Assembly (NCBI GenBank): GCA_914767715.1
Contig: OU612071.1
Coordinates: forward strand, 22,937,681-23,001,680
Direction of reading: 5' to 3'
From: Membranipora membranacea
Lineage: Eukaryota > Bryozoa > Gymnolaemata > Cheilostomatida > Membraniporidae
Length of the DNA: 64,000 bases
The notes beneath the pieces are model-generated. The model worked only from the letters and a program-made list of their open reading frames with translations. It had not been told where the DNA came from and made no database searches. This document shows, one piece after another, positions 35,201 to 43,131 of this stretch (position 1 is its first letter; the number at the start of each line of letters is the position of its first letter). Made by a program: the position numbers and the translations under genes.

Positions 35201-38200
35201 GAAAACAAGGACTGGAACAAAAATTTCCAAATCGAGACAAACATCTGGACTGGGTTTTGTCAGCTTAGCTATTTGTATGACCCTCTTAGGTTTTTTCGGT
35301 AATGTGGATACAACAACACCAATGATATGCAAAACTGATCATCCGGTTGCTAAATTCAGACTGCCAAAACTATCAGGTTGTGATCTCAAACGTGGCCACA
35401 TGGACTTGCATGCACCAATAGACCAGGATGTGACTTTGTTCAAACCAAATCTGATTCAATATAAATCCAAGGCACATCACTGTAAAATAATCAGAACTGA
35501 CATCACAACACATGCAGGATTTTTTGGTGAGAATAGAAATAGGACAACTACACACACAAATGAACTTGTGACAATGGAAACTTGCAGAAACATGGTACAA
35601 TTTAAAAGGGCACCTTTTGGTGACATGACTGAAATAGGTGGAATATACCAAACTCAAATTACAACTGATTTTGAGTATCACACAGGATTTAAGTGCTGCA
35701 CTGATTATGAATTTTCATCAAAGAATGCTTTTCTCTATGAATCTGTGGTATTTATCAGACATGGTAAAGATGAGGACATGCAGAGTCCTGTGGGTAGCAC
35801 AGCTCACTGTGACTACCATTCAGGTTTTTGTAATTTGTTTGATGAATCAGGACTGTTGTGGACACAAAATGAAAAAGAAAAATGTCTCTACTTACCGCAT
35901 ATATTCTATCAAGGAAAGCTACAGGACAGGACTTGGCTATCAAATGACGGGGAATTGGCCTTGACTTTTGCAAACCCAAAGCGTATTCAGCAAAACGAGG
36001 ACTGTGGCGGGTTTGTAGACATAACTGACCAGGGTGTTGCAGTTAAAGTTGGTGACCTGACTAAGACAAGGGAGAAACGACAGATAGAGGGGACTGTTTT
36101 AGCGACTGAATTGAATTCTAGACTACAGGCAATTGAAATACATGTTTCACAGAATTTTAACCAGATGTTTCACACGACATTTAGGCTAACTTGTCAAAAT
36201 ATGATGAAGATGGCTGATCTTTTACTTGTATCACTTGATGAACATCCTATTCTGGCTGCGAGACATCTGTTGAATAATTCATACATTTATGCACAGAAAC
36301 TACATGATTTCATAACCATCTATCCTTGTCAGCCAGTAGACCACTATGAGATGATCTCTTCACCAGAACAATGCACGAAAAGAATTCCAATGGCTGTTTC
36401 ATTAGGTGTCACCAACAGGACTATGTGGTTAAACCCTCATAACAACATTCTACATGACACTCCAAGCCTCATTGATTGCGCATTAAATCAGGAGATTCCA
36501 ATGGTAATTGATGGAGAATTATTCTTCTATGCACATGTTGATGGGACTGTCAGGAGGGCCAGTGGCATTGACAAGCTGAATACGATAGCACTTGATTTTT
36601 CTGATTTGGGAAACGATATTGGTCAACCTGTCATACATAAACTACTATTATATGATTGGCATTTATTTAGAGAAAAATTTACATTGAATGACTTGACAGG
36701 TGCCATGCAATATCAACATAAGATACTTGGGAATTTGATAGGCATTACAGACAATACTAATGACGAATATCAGGGTGGGCAATCACAAGTCTTTTCACAT
36801 AATGTGGTCAAAGACGGTTTATTTTCATTCCTTTCTGGATTGGATGTTGTTGATTGGAAGCAGATATGGATTTTCTTTTGCTGTTTACTAGTAACATTCA
36901 GGCTTTGTTGGACATTAGTTAGAATGTGTACTGGCGCAAGACAATTTGTAGGGGATCCTAAGGATAATTTGAATCGTTATTTCTTTGGAAATTATCATGG
37001 AAAAGATAACAAACCGGAGCAGTCTAACATCAATGTCAATGTTACACAGCAAACTAATCCCCAACCTGGACCCTCCCATGAGCAACCAGAAATTACAGAA
37101 CCCAAGCCAACTGTTGTTGTTTTAAATGAAATTTCATCTGCCAGTGGTAGAGTAAGACCTAGGGCAAGACCTAAAACCTTGACAAACACTAGAGTCACAT
37201 TGGCAGCTGTACGGCGGGCGAAAGCCAGGGCAGCTAGGAAAATATCAGTTGGTGAAATGTTATGCAATTTTCAACGGATACGTCATGAATCGATCATTCA
37301 ATTAAATATTGACAACGGCTTGTACCAATGCTTGTTTGACACTGGTGCACAACTATCGACAATCACAATGAAAATGTGCAAAGTCTTAATGATTCAGTGC
37401 AGGATAACAAGTACCATGAGATCCATAAGATCAGTTTCGGGTAGTGTGGTTAAAGGAATTGGGGAGGTGTATTTGATTGTTTCATATCCAGGGTTGAGCC
37501 CAATCAGGGCCAGATTTTTAGTGATTGGGGAATGTGAATATCCTATTATACTTGGTGCTGATAATTTGCGCCACTGTGGGAAGCTTGTGCTAGATTATAG
37601 CACTGGTAAGTTACACCTCACGCCATTCAATGGTGAGGAAAGGAAGTCTGGACAGGTCACTTCTGGTGATGATTTATCAATGGATGCTGTGGAAAACCGT
37701 GAGTACTGCAATGTGTTTGCGGACAGGGATGTTATATTCCCTCCAAAGTCTGATAATAAGATTTGTTTTAAAGGACCGCAGTCTAAAGTACAGCTTATGT
37801 ATGAACCTACCTTTGTACATGGTGGTCTTATGTTTGCCAAAACTATGAATCCAGCTGATGGAATGATCAGATGTAGAGTAATAAATGTGTCCGACAATTA
37901 TATCAAAGTGTATCAAGGCACACCACTCGGCACAGTTACTCAACAGCAATCTGTACAAATAAAGGATAGTAATCTGAATGAAACATTGAATGGCAAAGTC
38001 AAAGAAGACAATAAATCAGAGACTGCGGATCCAATTTCTAGAATTGATTTAGCTAAATCACCGTTGAACACACATGAACGCAAGCGTTTTCTTTCTTTTC
38101 TAGGTACTAAAAAGTCTGTGTTCGCCTTTCACAAGTATGATGTTGGTGAGGTAAAAGGATTGACTGGACGGGTTTGTGATACTGGTGATGCTAGACCTGT

Positions 38201-40967
38201 TAGATCCCAACCTTATAGAGTGCCTGTAGCTTATAAAGATGCTCTGAATAAGGAAATTGACAAAATGCTGAAACATAATATCATTGAAAAGGCACCTAAT
38301 TCCAGTGTTTGGGCATCGCCTTGTTTGCTTGTTAAAAAGGCTGGGACTACTGATTTGAGAATTGTGCAAGATTATAGAAAGGTCAATGCCGTAACACATA
38401 CCCTGTCATTCCCATTACCTCACCCAGATAGTATCAAGGAGATGTTAGCCGGTCAGAGTGGATTGTTTACCACTATTGATCTCATTAAGGCATTTTGGAA
38501 TTTGAAAATGGAAAATCCTGAGGATAGGGAGCGATCGACATTTGTCACTCATAAAGGTACGTATCGTTATTTGAGAGTACCTTTTGGCTTTTGTAATTCC
38601 AGTATTATTTTTCAGAGAGCAATGTCCGTGATTTTATCAAACCTTCAGTGGGTGACCTGTCAATGTTTTCTTGATGACATTGTAATATTTAGTGATAGGA
38701 ATTTAGACAACCACATGCATAGAGTTGGGCAAGTTCTTGATAGGCTGATCAAACATGGCGTAAAGATCAATCCTGCAAAATCAAAATGGGCTAGATCTGA
38801 GGTGCAATATTTGGGAAATGTGTACAATGAATTTGGGTGCAAGCCTGCACCCGGTCTGGTTGACAAAATCAACCGTTATCCAGAACCAACTGATATAACC
38901 CAACTCAAGCGCGCCCTAGGAGCTATGTCCTATTATCGGACATATATTCACAAATTCTCAGATTTGGCAAAACCATTGTTGGAATTGACTAAGAGTGACG
39001 CTACATTTGACTGGACGCGATCTTGTTCTGAAAGTTTCAGAGTTTTGAAAGATAAACTCTCAACATATCCTGTTTTACGCTATCCGATTTTTGATAGACC
39101 TTTTCACATCCACACTGATGCATCGAACTTTGCTATCGGTGCACAGCTATGTCAGATATTTGAGGATGGCTTACATCCAATCGGTTATTACAGTCGTGTA
39201 TTGAACAAAAGTGAGAAAAATTATTCTACTTATGAAAAAGAAGGGTTGGCGGTGGTTGCAGCTTGCAAGCACTTCAGGCATTTTATATTAGGACACGAAA
39301 CCATTGTCACAACTGATCATTCACCTCTGCGTTGGTTGTTAACATGCGACCACAAGAACTCGAGACTGGCCAAGTTTTCATTAAAACTTCAGGAGTATAA
39401 TTTGAGAGTGATTTACAAACCTGGCAAGGAAAATTATGTGGCTGGTGCTCTCTCTAGAATAGAAGTAGCTGATTCATGTGTCATAGGGCTAACTGCTGAG
39501 TGCTTAGCTAGTAGTAAGGATGATTTGCTGCAATTTCGTGAACAGCAAATTACAGATCCATTCCTCAAACAGATTATTGAGTTGCTGACAGACGGTGCAA
39601 ATCCAATCAATCTTTCTCCAGTAGAGCACAGGCATATCTTAGCTCAGAAACGCTATTACGTTAGGCAAGATGGCGTATTATATTATAATCCGCTGGATGC
39701 TCTCAGACCCTTACTATGTGTCCCTGAAATAATGAAATTTGACTTGTTGAATGTGTATCATAATTCATTATTTGGGTGCCATGTGGGGAGAAATCGTTTA
39801 TACAAAAGACTAAGTAGGAAATATTATTGGCTTGGGATGAGTAAGGATGTTGCGGAATATATAGCTGCTTGTATCCAGTGCAATCAGAGGAAAAGGGGCC
39901 CTTTCAACCCTATCTTTCCTCTACAACCATTAGAAACGGAGGACAAACCATTCGCCAGGGTACATTTTGACATACTTGGTCCGTTGCCTTTAACAGAGAG
40001 AGGGAGTAAGTATATTTTAGGATTACAGTGCTCTTTTTCCAAATTTGTAATCATGAGGCCAATTTCTGATCACAAAATGGAGACTGTGGCTGATTGCATG
40101 ATCGAGTATTTGATACTTCCTCATGGATGTCCAAATATATTGGTCTCGGACAATGCGGCTGAATTTGTTTCTGGTCTAATGAACAAACTGGCAGAGACTT
40201 TAAACATCGACAAGCGCACCTGCACTCCCTATATGGCAAGCACTAACGGGCAGGTGGAGCGCTCTTTTCAGAGTTTCTCCAATCTGATGGCTACAATGAT
40301 TGATAAGGCGCAGACTAATTGGGATATGCTTTCCAAATATGTTGCTCATAGCTACAATAACACTGAGAATGCTTCAACAGGCTTTACACCAACGTATCTG
40401 AGTTGCGGAAGGGAAATAACTATTCCCTTCGAGCTGGCTGTACCTGTTGTAGATCGTGTGTGCTATAATGAAAACAAAAACCCCGTTGAGGAAATGCATG
40501 ATTCCTTGAAGGTTGCATGGGCATTGGCAAGGGATAACTTGGAATGTGCGCAAACTAACTATAAATACTACCATGATCTTAATACTAACGGACATCAATA
40601 TAAGGTTGGGGATGTGGTTTACGTCAAGGTTCCCCATGTGGCAGTTGGCAATGTGAAGAAATTTTCTTCTTCATATCAAGGGCCTTATCTGATTGTTATG
40701 TTGAATGGGTTAAATGCTGATGTTAGGGCACTAGGCACAACTGGTTTGCCAGTGGGAACTCAGTTCACTACCCACCTGGTACGTTTGAAGAAAGCTAAGG
40801 CACCTTTGACATCCGACTTTACTCCTGCCAGCTATGTATCTGTAAAGAGGAAACCAGCAACTAATCCTGCTGTGGCCGTTCCGGCTTCTAACTCCGCTAC
40901 ACCAGCTCAGGATGACTCTACTAAGACAAGTTCCCATGGCTATAATCTACGAGCTAGGAATAACTAA
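33696..40967 (+). CDS. Gag-Env-like-Pro-RT-RNaseH-Int polyprotein, 2423 aa
   Basis: The frame is open from 33588, but that ATG lies inside the LTR, before the primer site; ATG 33696 is the likely start. Residues are numbered from it. Gag: acidic 11-residue repeats (7-50), a Gln/Met-rich coiled coil, capsid-like helices, and a CCHC knuckle (CFVCNAPDHYAREC, 384-397) followed by an RG-rich tail. Envelope-like part: hydrophobic segment 519-535, Cys-rich domain with N-x-T sites (615, 860, 907), furin-type REKR at 792-795, transmembrane segment 1057-1075, basic Pro-rich tail. Pol: protease DTGA (1215-1218) with LGAD (1286-1289); RT DLIKAFW and FLDD (1658-1661); RNase H Asp 1808 and 1874; integrase HHCC (2022, 2029, 2059, 2062), catalytic D2092, D2152, E2188 (35 residues between the last two), GPY at 2329-2331. 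No stop, frameshift or lost catalytic residue is visible. Having all products in one frame is uncommon. Confidence 0.93.
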   Translation: MDPGNLNENDGGEEVDRNEYDGGEEVDRNENDGGEEVDRNEYDGGEEADRNLEEEEEEPVDEALQQMYDDMEVIRQDMQAQEEARKEELVQLTLTFAAQQKQLMKQLTEQMTKQMDEMGKQMMTKMANERSRTAMQRMATTPVINTPLRTQPQLIVKQTPTPGKSYPSASSNSNNSGKKDWVKFGLKFTAKSDEDVESFLTQFETCCLLNDVPTEHHVMLLGLYVKDLAATYLREVVRENASGSYSLIRKLFSSKVRAGKGGEQAAMELANMQQQSNESVGTYFERFRKTVAQSDLDETSPFILLYFRMGLKMGIKEAVMPLTNKTLTELYQAASGAETGLKASQLNVNAFDSYNRGFNSNPNQNYRGGYNGNTSQNKQGQRRCFVCNAPDHYARECPKTYYQQSQHNNNNRGYNQSRGRAHGRGRGRGGRGAHTMANSQVPQEPPDPDINQPSENTDNMHYDEFDNCLFDTCAIDMIDDTDHNDSNVTTEISSDTPQGVSKKTRTGTKISKSRQTSGLGFVSLAICMTLLGFFGNVDTTTPMICKTDHPVAKFRLPKLSGCDLKRGHMDLHAPIDQDVTLFKPNLIQYKSKAHHCKIIRTDITTHAGFFGENRNRTTTHTNELVTMETCRNMVQFKRAPFGDMTEIGGIYQTQITTDFEYHTGFKCCTDYEFSSKNAFLYESVVFIRHGKDEDMQSPVGSTAHCDYHSGFCNLFDESGLLWTQNEKEKCLYLPHIFYQGKLQDRTWLSNDGELALTFANPKRIQQNEDCGGFVDITDQGVAVKVGDLTKTREKRQIEGTVLATELNSRLQAIEIHVSQNFNQMFHTTFRLTCQNMMKMADLLLVSLDEHPILAARHLLNNSYIYAQKLHDFITIYPCQPVDHYEMISSPEQCTKRIPMAVSLGVTNRTMWLNPHNNILHDTPSLIDCALNQEIPMVIDGELFFYAHVDGTVRRASGIDKLNTIALDFSDLGNDIGQPVIHKLLLYDWHLFREKFTLNDLTGAMQYQHKILGNLIGITDNTNDEYQGGQSQVFSHNVVKDGLFSFLSGLDVVDWKQIWIFFCCLLVTFRLCWTLVRMCTGARQFVGDPKDNLNRYFFGNYHGKDNKPEQSNINVNVTQQTNPQPGPSHEQPEITEPKPTVVVLNEISSASGRVRPRARPKTLTNTRVTLAAVRRAKARAARKISVGEMLCNFQRIRHESIIQLNIDNGLYQCLFDTGAQLSTITMKMCKVLMIQCRITSTMRSIRSVSGSVVKGIGEVYLIVSYPGLSPIRARFLVIGECEYPIILGADNLRHCGKLVLDYSTGKLHLTPFNGEERKSGQVTSGDDLSMDAVENREYCNVFADRDVIFPPKSDNKICFKGPQSKVQLMYEPTFVHGGLMFAKTMNPADGMIRCRVINVSDNYIKVYQGTPLGTVTQQQSVQIKDSNLNETLNGKVKEDNKSETADPISRIDLAKSPLNTHERKRFLSFLGTKKSVFAFHKYDVGEVKGLTGRVCDTGDARPVRSQPYRVPVAYKDALNKEIDKMLKHNIIEKAPNSSVWASPCLLVKKAGTTDLRIVQDYRKVNAVTHTLSFPLPHPDSIKEMLAGQSGLFTTIDLIKAFWNLKMENPEDRERSTFVTHKGTYRYLRVPFGFCNSSIIFQRAMSVILSNLQWVTCQCFLDDIVIFSDRNLDNHMHRVGQVLDRLIKHGVKINPAKSKWARSEVQYLGNVYNEFGCKPAPGLVDKINRYPEPTDITQLKRALGAMSYYRTYIHKFSDLAKPLLELTKSDATFDWTRSCSESFRVLKDKLSTYPVLRYPIFDRPFHIHTDASNFAIGAQLCQIFEDGLHPIGYYSRVLNKSEKNYSTYEKEGLAVVAACKHFRHFILGHETIVTTDHSPLRWLLTCDHKNSRLAKFSLKLQEYNLRVIYKPGKENYVAGALSRIEVADSCVIGLTAECLASSKDDLLQFREQQITDPFLKQIIELLTDGANPINLSPVEHRHILAQKRYYVRQDGVLYYNPLDALRPLLCVPEIMKFDLLNVYHNSLFGCHVGRNRLYKRLSRKYYWLGMSKDVAEYIAACIQCNQRKRGPFNPIFPLQPLETEDKPFARVHFDILGPLPLTERGSKYILGLQCSFSKFVIMRPISDHKMETVADCMIEYLILPHGCPNILVSDNAAEFVSGLMNKLAETLNIDKRTCTPYMASTNGQVERSFQSFSNLMATMIDKAQTNWDMLSKYVAHSYNNTENASTGFTPTYLSCGREITIPFELAVPVVDRVCYNENKNPVEEMHDSLKVAWALARDNLECAQTNYKYYHDLNTNGHQYKVGDVVYVKVPHVAVGNVKKFSSSYQGPYLIVMLNGLNADVRALGTTGLPVGTQFTTHLVRLKKAKAPLTSDFTPASYVSVKRKPATNPAVAVPASNSATPAQDDSTKTSSHGYNLRARNN
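33714..33845 (+). repeat. four tandem 33-bp units encoding acidic repeats
   Basis: Units start at 33714, 33747, 33780 and 33813, each encoding NEnDGGEEVDR with N/Y alternation at the third residue. The unit length is a multiple of three, so copy-number change keeps the frame. Confidence 0.95.
35250..36962 (+). other. envelope-like glycoprotein region inside the polyprotein
   Basis: A signal- or anchor-like hydrophobic stretch (35250-35300, LGFVSLAICMTLLGFFG) is followed by about 520 residues with many Cys, N-glycosylation sites at 35538, 36273 and 36414, and a furin-type REKR ending at 36080. After that come a long helical segment, a further Cys-bearing domain, and a strong hydrophobic segment (36864-36920, IWIFFCCLLVTFRLCWTLV) with a basic tail. 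This is the architecture of a cleaved viral type I glycoprotein. The fold class and nearest viral family cannot be fixed by eye. Nothing similar appears downstream of pol, where env normally lies. Confidence 0.75.
37290..37640 (+). other. aspartic protease domain of the polyprotein
   Basis: CLFDTGAQLSTI (Asp codon at 37338) is the active-site loop, and IILGADNL (37545-37568) is the second conserved strand. Length fits a retropepsin-like protease acting as a dimer. Confidence 0.88.
38100..39470 (+). other. reverse transcriptase and RNase H domains
   Basis: RT motifs: PYRVPVAYKDALNKEIDKML, ASPCLLVKKAG, FTTIDLIKAFW (Asp 38478), PFGFCNSSIIFQRAM and FLDDIVIF (38667-38690). RNase H follows with FHIHTDASNFAIGAQL (Asp 39117), YEKEGLAVVAA and TTDHSPLRWLL (Asp 39315). 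Confidence 0.95.
39740..40850 (+). other. integrase domain with GPY/F module
   Basis: The zinc-binding HHCC (His codons 39759 and 39780, Cys 39870 and 39879) precedes the catalytic core (Asp 39969, Asp 40149, Glu 40257) and a SYQGPYLIV GPY motif (40680-40688). No chromodomain follows. Confidence 0.93.
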
Positions 40968-42790
40968 TCCCTTCGCACATACACTTATGACAGCTTATGC
41001 AATTATTATTCAATTTATAAATGTATCTAACTTAATAATAACCGCTATAAACTAACTGCTTCATTGCTATGGCATGGGCATATACAATAACATTGGTGAT
41101 GTCTGGCTGAACGATGTGTTATTCAATTGACATCTAATTGTGCAAAAAAAAAAAAAAAAAAAAAAAAATTATTACCCACAATTAATATCCAAAATTATCA
41201 CATGTGCTTATTACAAAAAAAAAAAAATAAATAAAAATAAAGGAAAAGAGAATTGGTATCTAAGACGAAATTGGTCCCACCTGAATATTTTGAGTGCGTT
41301 TTGAGTTGTTGTGCACTCTTTTGGCTGGCCACTTGGATTGAGCAGTCTCTCTTCTGTGGATCTAGAGTCTTGATGCTCTATGGAGGAGTGGTATGGCGTA
41401 TCCTGGACTGGAAAGTTGCTTGGATGGAAACATTGCACACTGTGGACATGGAAAACAGTGCTGCCTGGATTTGGAATCTTCACACTCTATGGACGAGTGG
41501 TATGGCGGGACCTGGACTGGAAGATTGCTTGGATGGAGACATCGCACACTGTGGACATGGAAAACAGTGCTGCCTGGATTTGGAATCTTCACACTCTATG
41601 GACGAGTGGTATGGCGGGACCTGGACTGGAAAATTGCTTGGATGGAGACATCGCACACTGTGGACATGGAAAACAGTGCTGCTAGGATCTGGAATCTTTC
41701 TTCTGACCTCACCGAGTTCAAAGAGATGGTCGTATATAGGATAAAGAAGCCAGAGGAGTTTGGCGCCTCCTACTACTGGTCTGCCGAAGACTTCCATCTC
41801 TGGTGTGTGTCACAGCTCTTGATTGTCAAGATGGGCTGTACCTGTGTGCATTCAGCACCTGGATTTCCGATGGAGTGAAGGATGAATCGGCATGGTAGTG
41901 GAATGTGAAGGACATTGTAATGGATGGTCTGAGTGATGAAACCCTCTAGTATGACTGGATCGGAGAAGAGATGGAGTGGAATAATAACCCTTAAGTTAAG
42001 TTTAAAGATATGACATATTGACATTGAAACTTGAGAGGGGAGGGATACATTCTATTGATAGACAACCATAAAAACAAAAAGAAATTGCATTCCTCATGTA
42101 TTTAGTGGCGTGAATCACCTTCATAATTAAATGATCTATAAAATTTTAATATCTTTATATCGGATACAACCAATGCATAACATAATATTCTTTACATTGA
42201 ACATTTACATGTAGATTAGCTGATTAATATTTTTAATGAATACATTTTATTACTTTCAGAGACAGAATAGTCCTTCGGACTTTCTTGAGTAAAACCATAC
42301 TAGTGCGACTGATCCCTATGATGGTAACCGAAAGTAATCCAGTATACACAGCGGAAGCGTTAAACCCTGAGTTGAAAAGGCAGTACAATTTTAGTGAAGT
42401 ATGGCACAAACAATGAAGTCTACCCAACCTAATAACCTTCATTACACAACTAAGACAAGTCATGTTCTCCTACAGTAAAAGAGGACAACTCCTGATACAT
42501 CAACAGAATGCACCAGAGATGAACACTGAAGGCTGATTAAGAATCAACAACACCACATCAACAAACAGCAGCCTCATCAACAACCAACATACCAAGAAAT
42601 CCCCAACAACACCAAACAACAACAAAGAACAATCTAAGCTGAGAGATAAACCTACAAGAACCAAAACTCCCCCCCCCCCTTACCTGACCACAATAGATCT
42701 TCACCAACTACATCATCGACTACCAACTACTCAACAAATTCCAGAAGCTAACATTACGACAAGATACAACAAACTCTATCGGCTTCGCCT
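40968..42790 (+). other. non-coding 3' region of the retroelement
   Basis: Between the polyprotein stop and the polypurine tract are an A25 run (41144-41168), an A-rich patch at 41215-41240, a 109-bp tandem array (41360-41702) and about 1.1 kb of unique AT-rich sequence, with CAACAACA-rich sequence near 42540-42770. No transmembrane or env-like ORF is present. Confidence 0.7.
41360..41702 (+). repeat. 109-bp tandem repeat, about 3 copies, in the element's 3' region
   Basis: The block TGGASGAGTGGTATGGCG recurs at 41381, 41490 and 41599. Because 109 is not a multiple of three, the same repeat is read in three frames; this alone explains the overlapping ORFs of 100-163 codons on both strands here. 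I do not call them genes. Confidence 0.93.
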
Positions 42791-42801
42791 GAGAGGGGAG
42801 G
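42791..42801 (+). other. polypurine tract
   Basis: GAGAGGGGAGG lies directly before the 3' LTR and would prime plus-strand synthesis. Confidence 0.85.
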
Positions 42802-43127
42802 TGTAAGGATGACATCAGATGTGAATAGACAAATTCATATCATCATCATTAATGTCATCATGTTAAGAATGTGCCAAGATTCATGACTGATTGTGCTGTC
42901 ATCGAAATTAATTGATTGAATATTCATTTGCTCGCTGTATCCTGATTACATTTTGTTACCATCATATGAACTGCTGTATTACTATTGGTTTAGATATTTT
43001 ATGTCTCATATATATATATAAGTTTTACTATCAAATAAACCAGTTAATAAGTTGCAACGAAGTAGCGTAGTACTTCTAAATGATCACAAATACCCACCAC
43101 AACTTGTAAGGACAGCAGACCCTTACA
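42802..43127 (+). repeat. 3' LTR
   Basis: 326 bp, TGTAAGGATG...GACCCTTACA, identical to the 5' LTR over its 325 bp, with the polyadenylation signal AATAAA at 43034-43039. Followed by CTTC, the target duplication. Confidence 0.95.
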
Positions 43128-43131
43128 CTTC

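Larger units (their letters stand above)
33338..43127 (+). mobile_element. full-length Gypsy-type LTR retroelement with envelope-like region between Gag and protease (9.79 kb)
   Basis: Both ends are TGTAAGG...CCTTACA LTRs of about 325 bp, read as identical. The 4-bp sequence CTTC flanks the element (33334-33337 and 43128-43131). A primer-binding site follows the 5' LTR and a polypurine tract precedes the 3' LTR. One uninterrupted ORF encodes, in order: Gag with a CCHC knuckle, a hydrophobic-Cys-rich-furin-site-transmembrane segment, aspartic protease, RT, RNase H and integrase with a GPY module. Integrase after RNase H places it with Gypsy/Metaviridae, not Copia. About 1.8 kb of non-coding, repeat-bearing sequence separates the ORF from the 3' LTR. 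LTR identity and the open frame indicate a very recent insertion, possibly still active. Confidence 0.95.

Noticed and set aside
41253-41878. Overlapping plus- and minus-strand ORFs of 76-163 codons (Trp-rich peptides)
   Set aside because: They come from a 109-bp tandem repeat read in several frames. The periodicity, not coding, keeps them open.
42802-43127. Considered as a solo LTR of another element
   Set aside because: Its identity to 33338-33662, the adjacent PPT and the shared CTTC flank show it is the 3' LTR of the same insertion.
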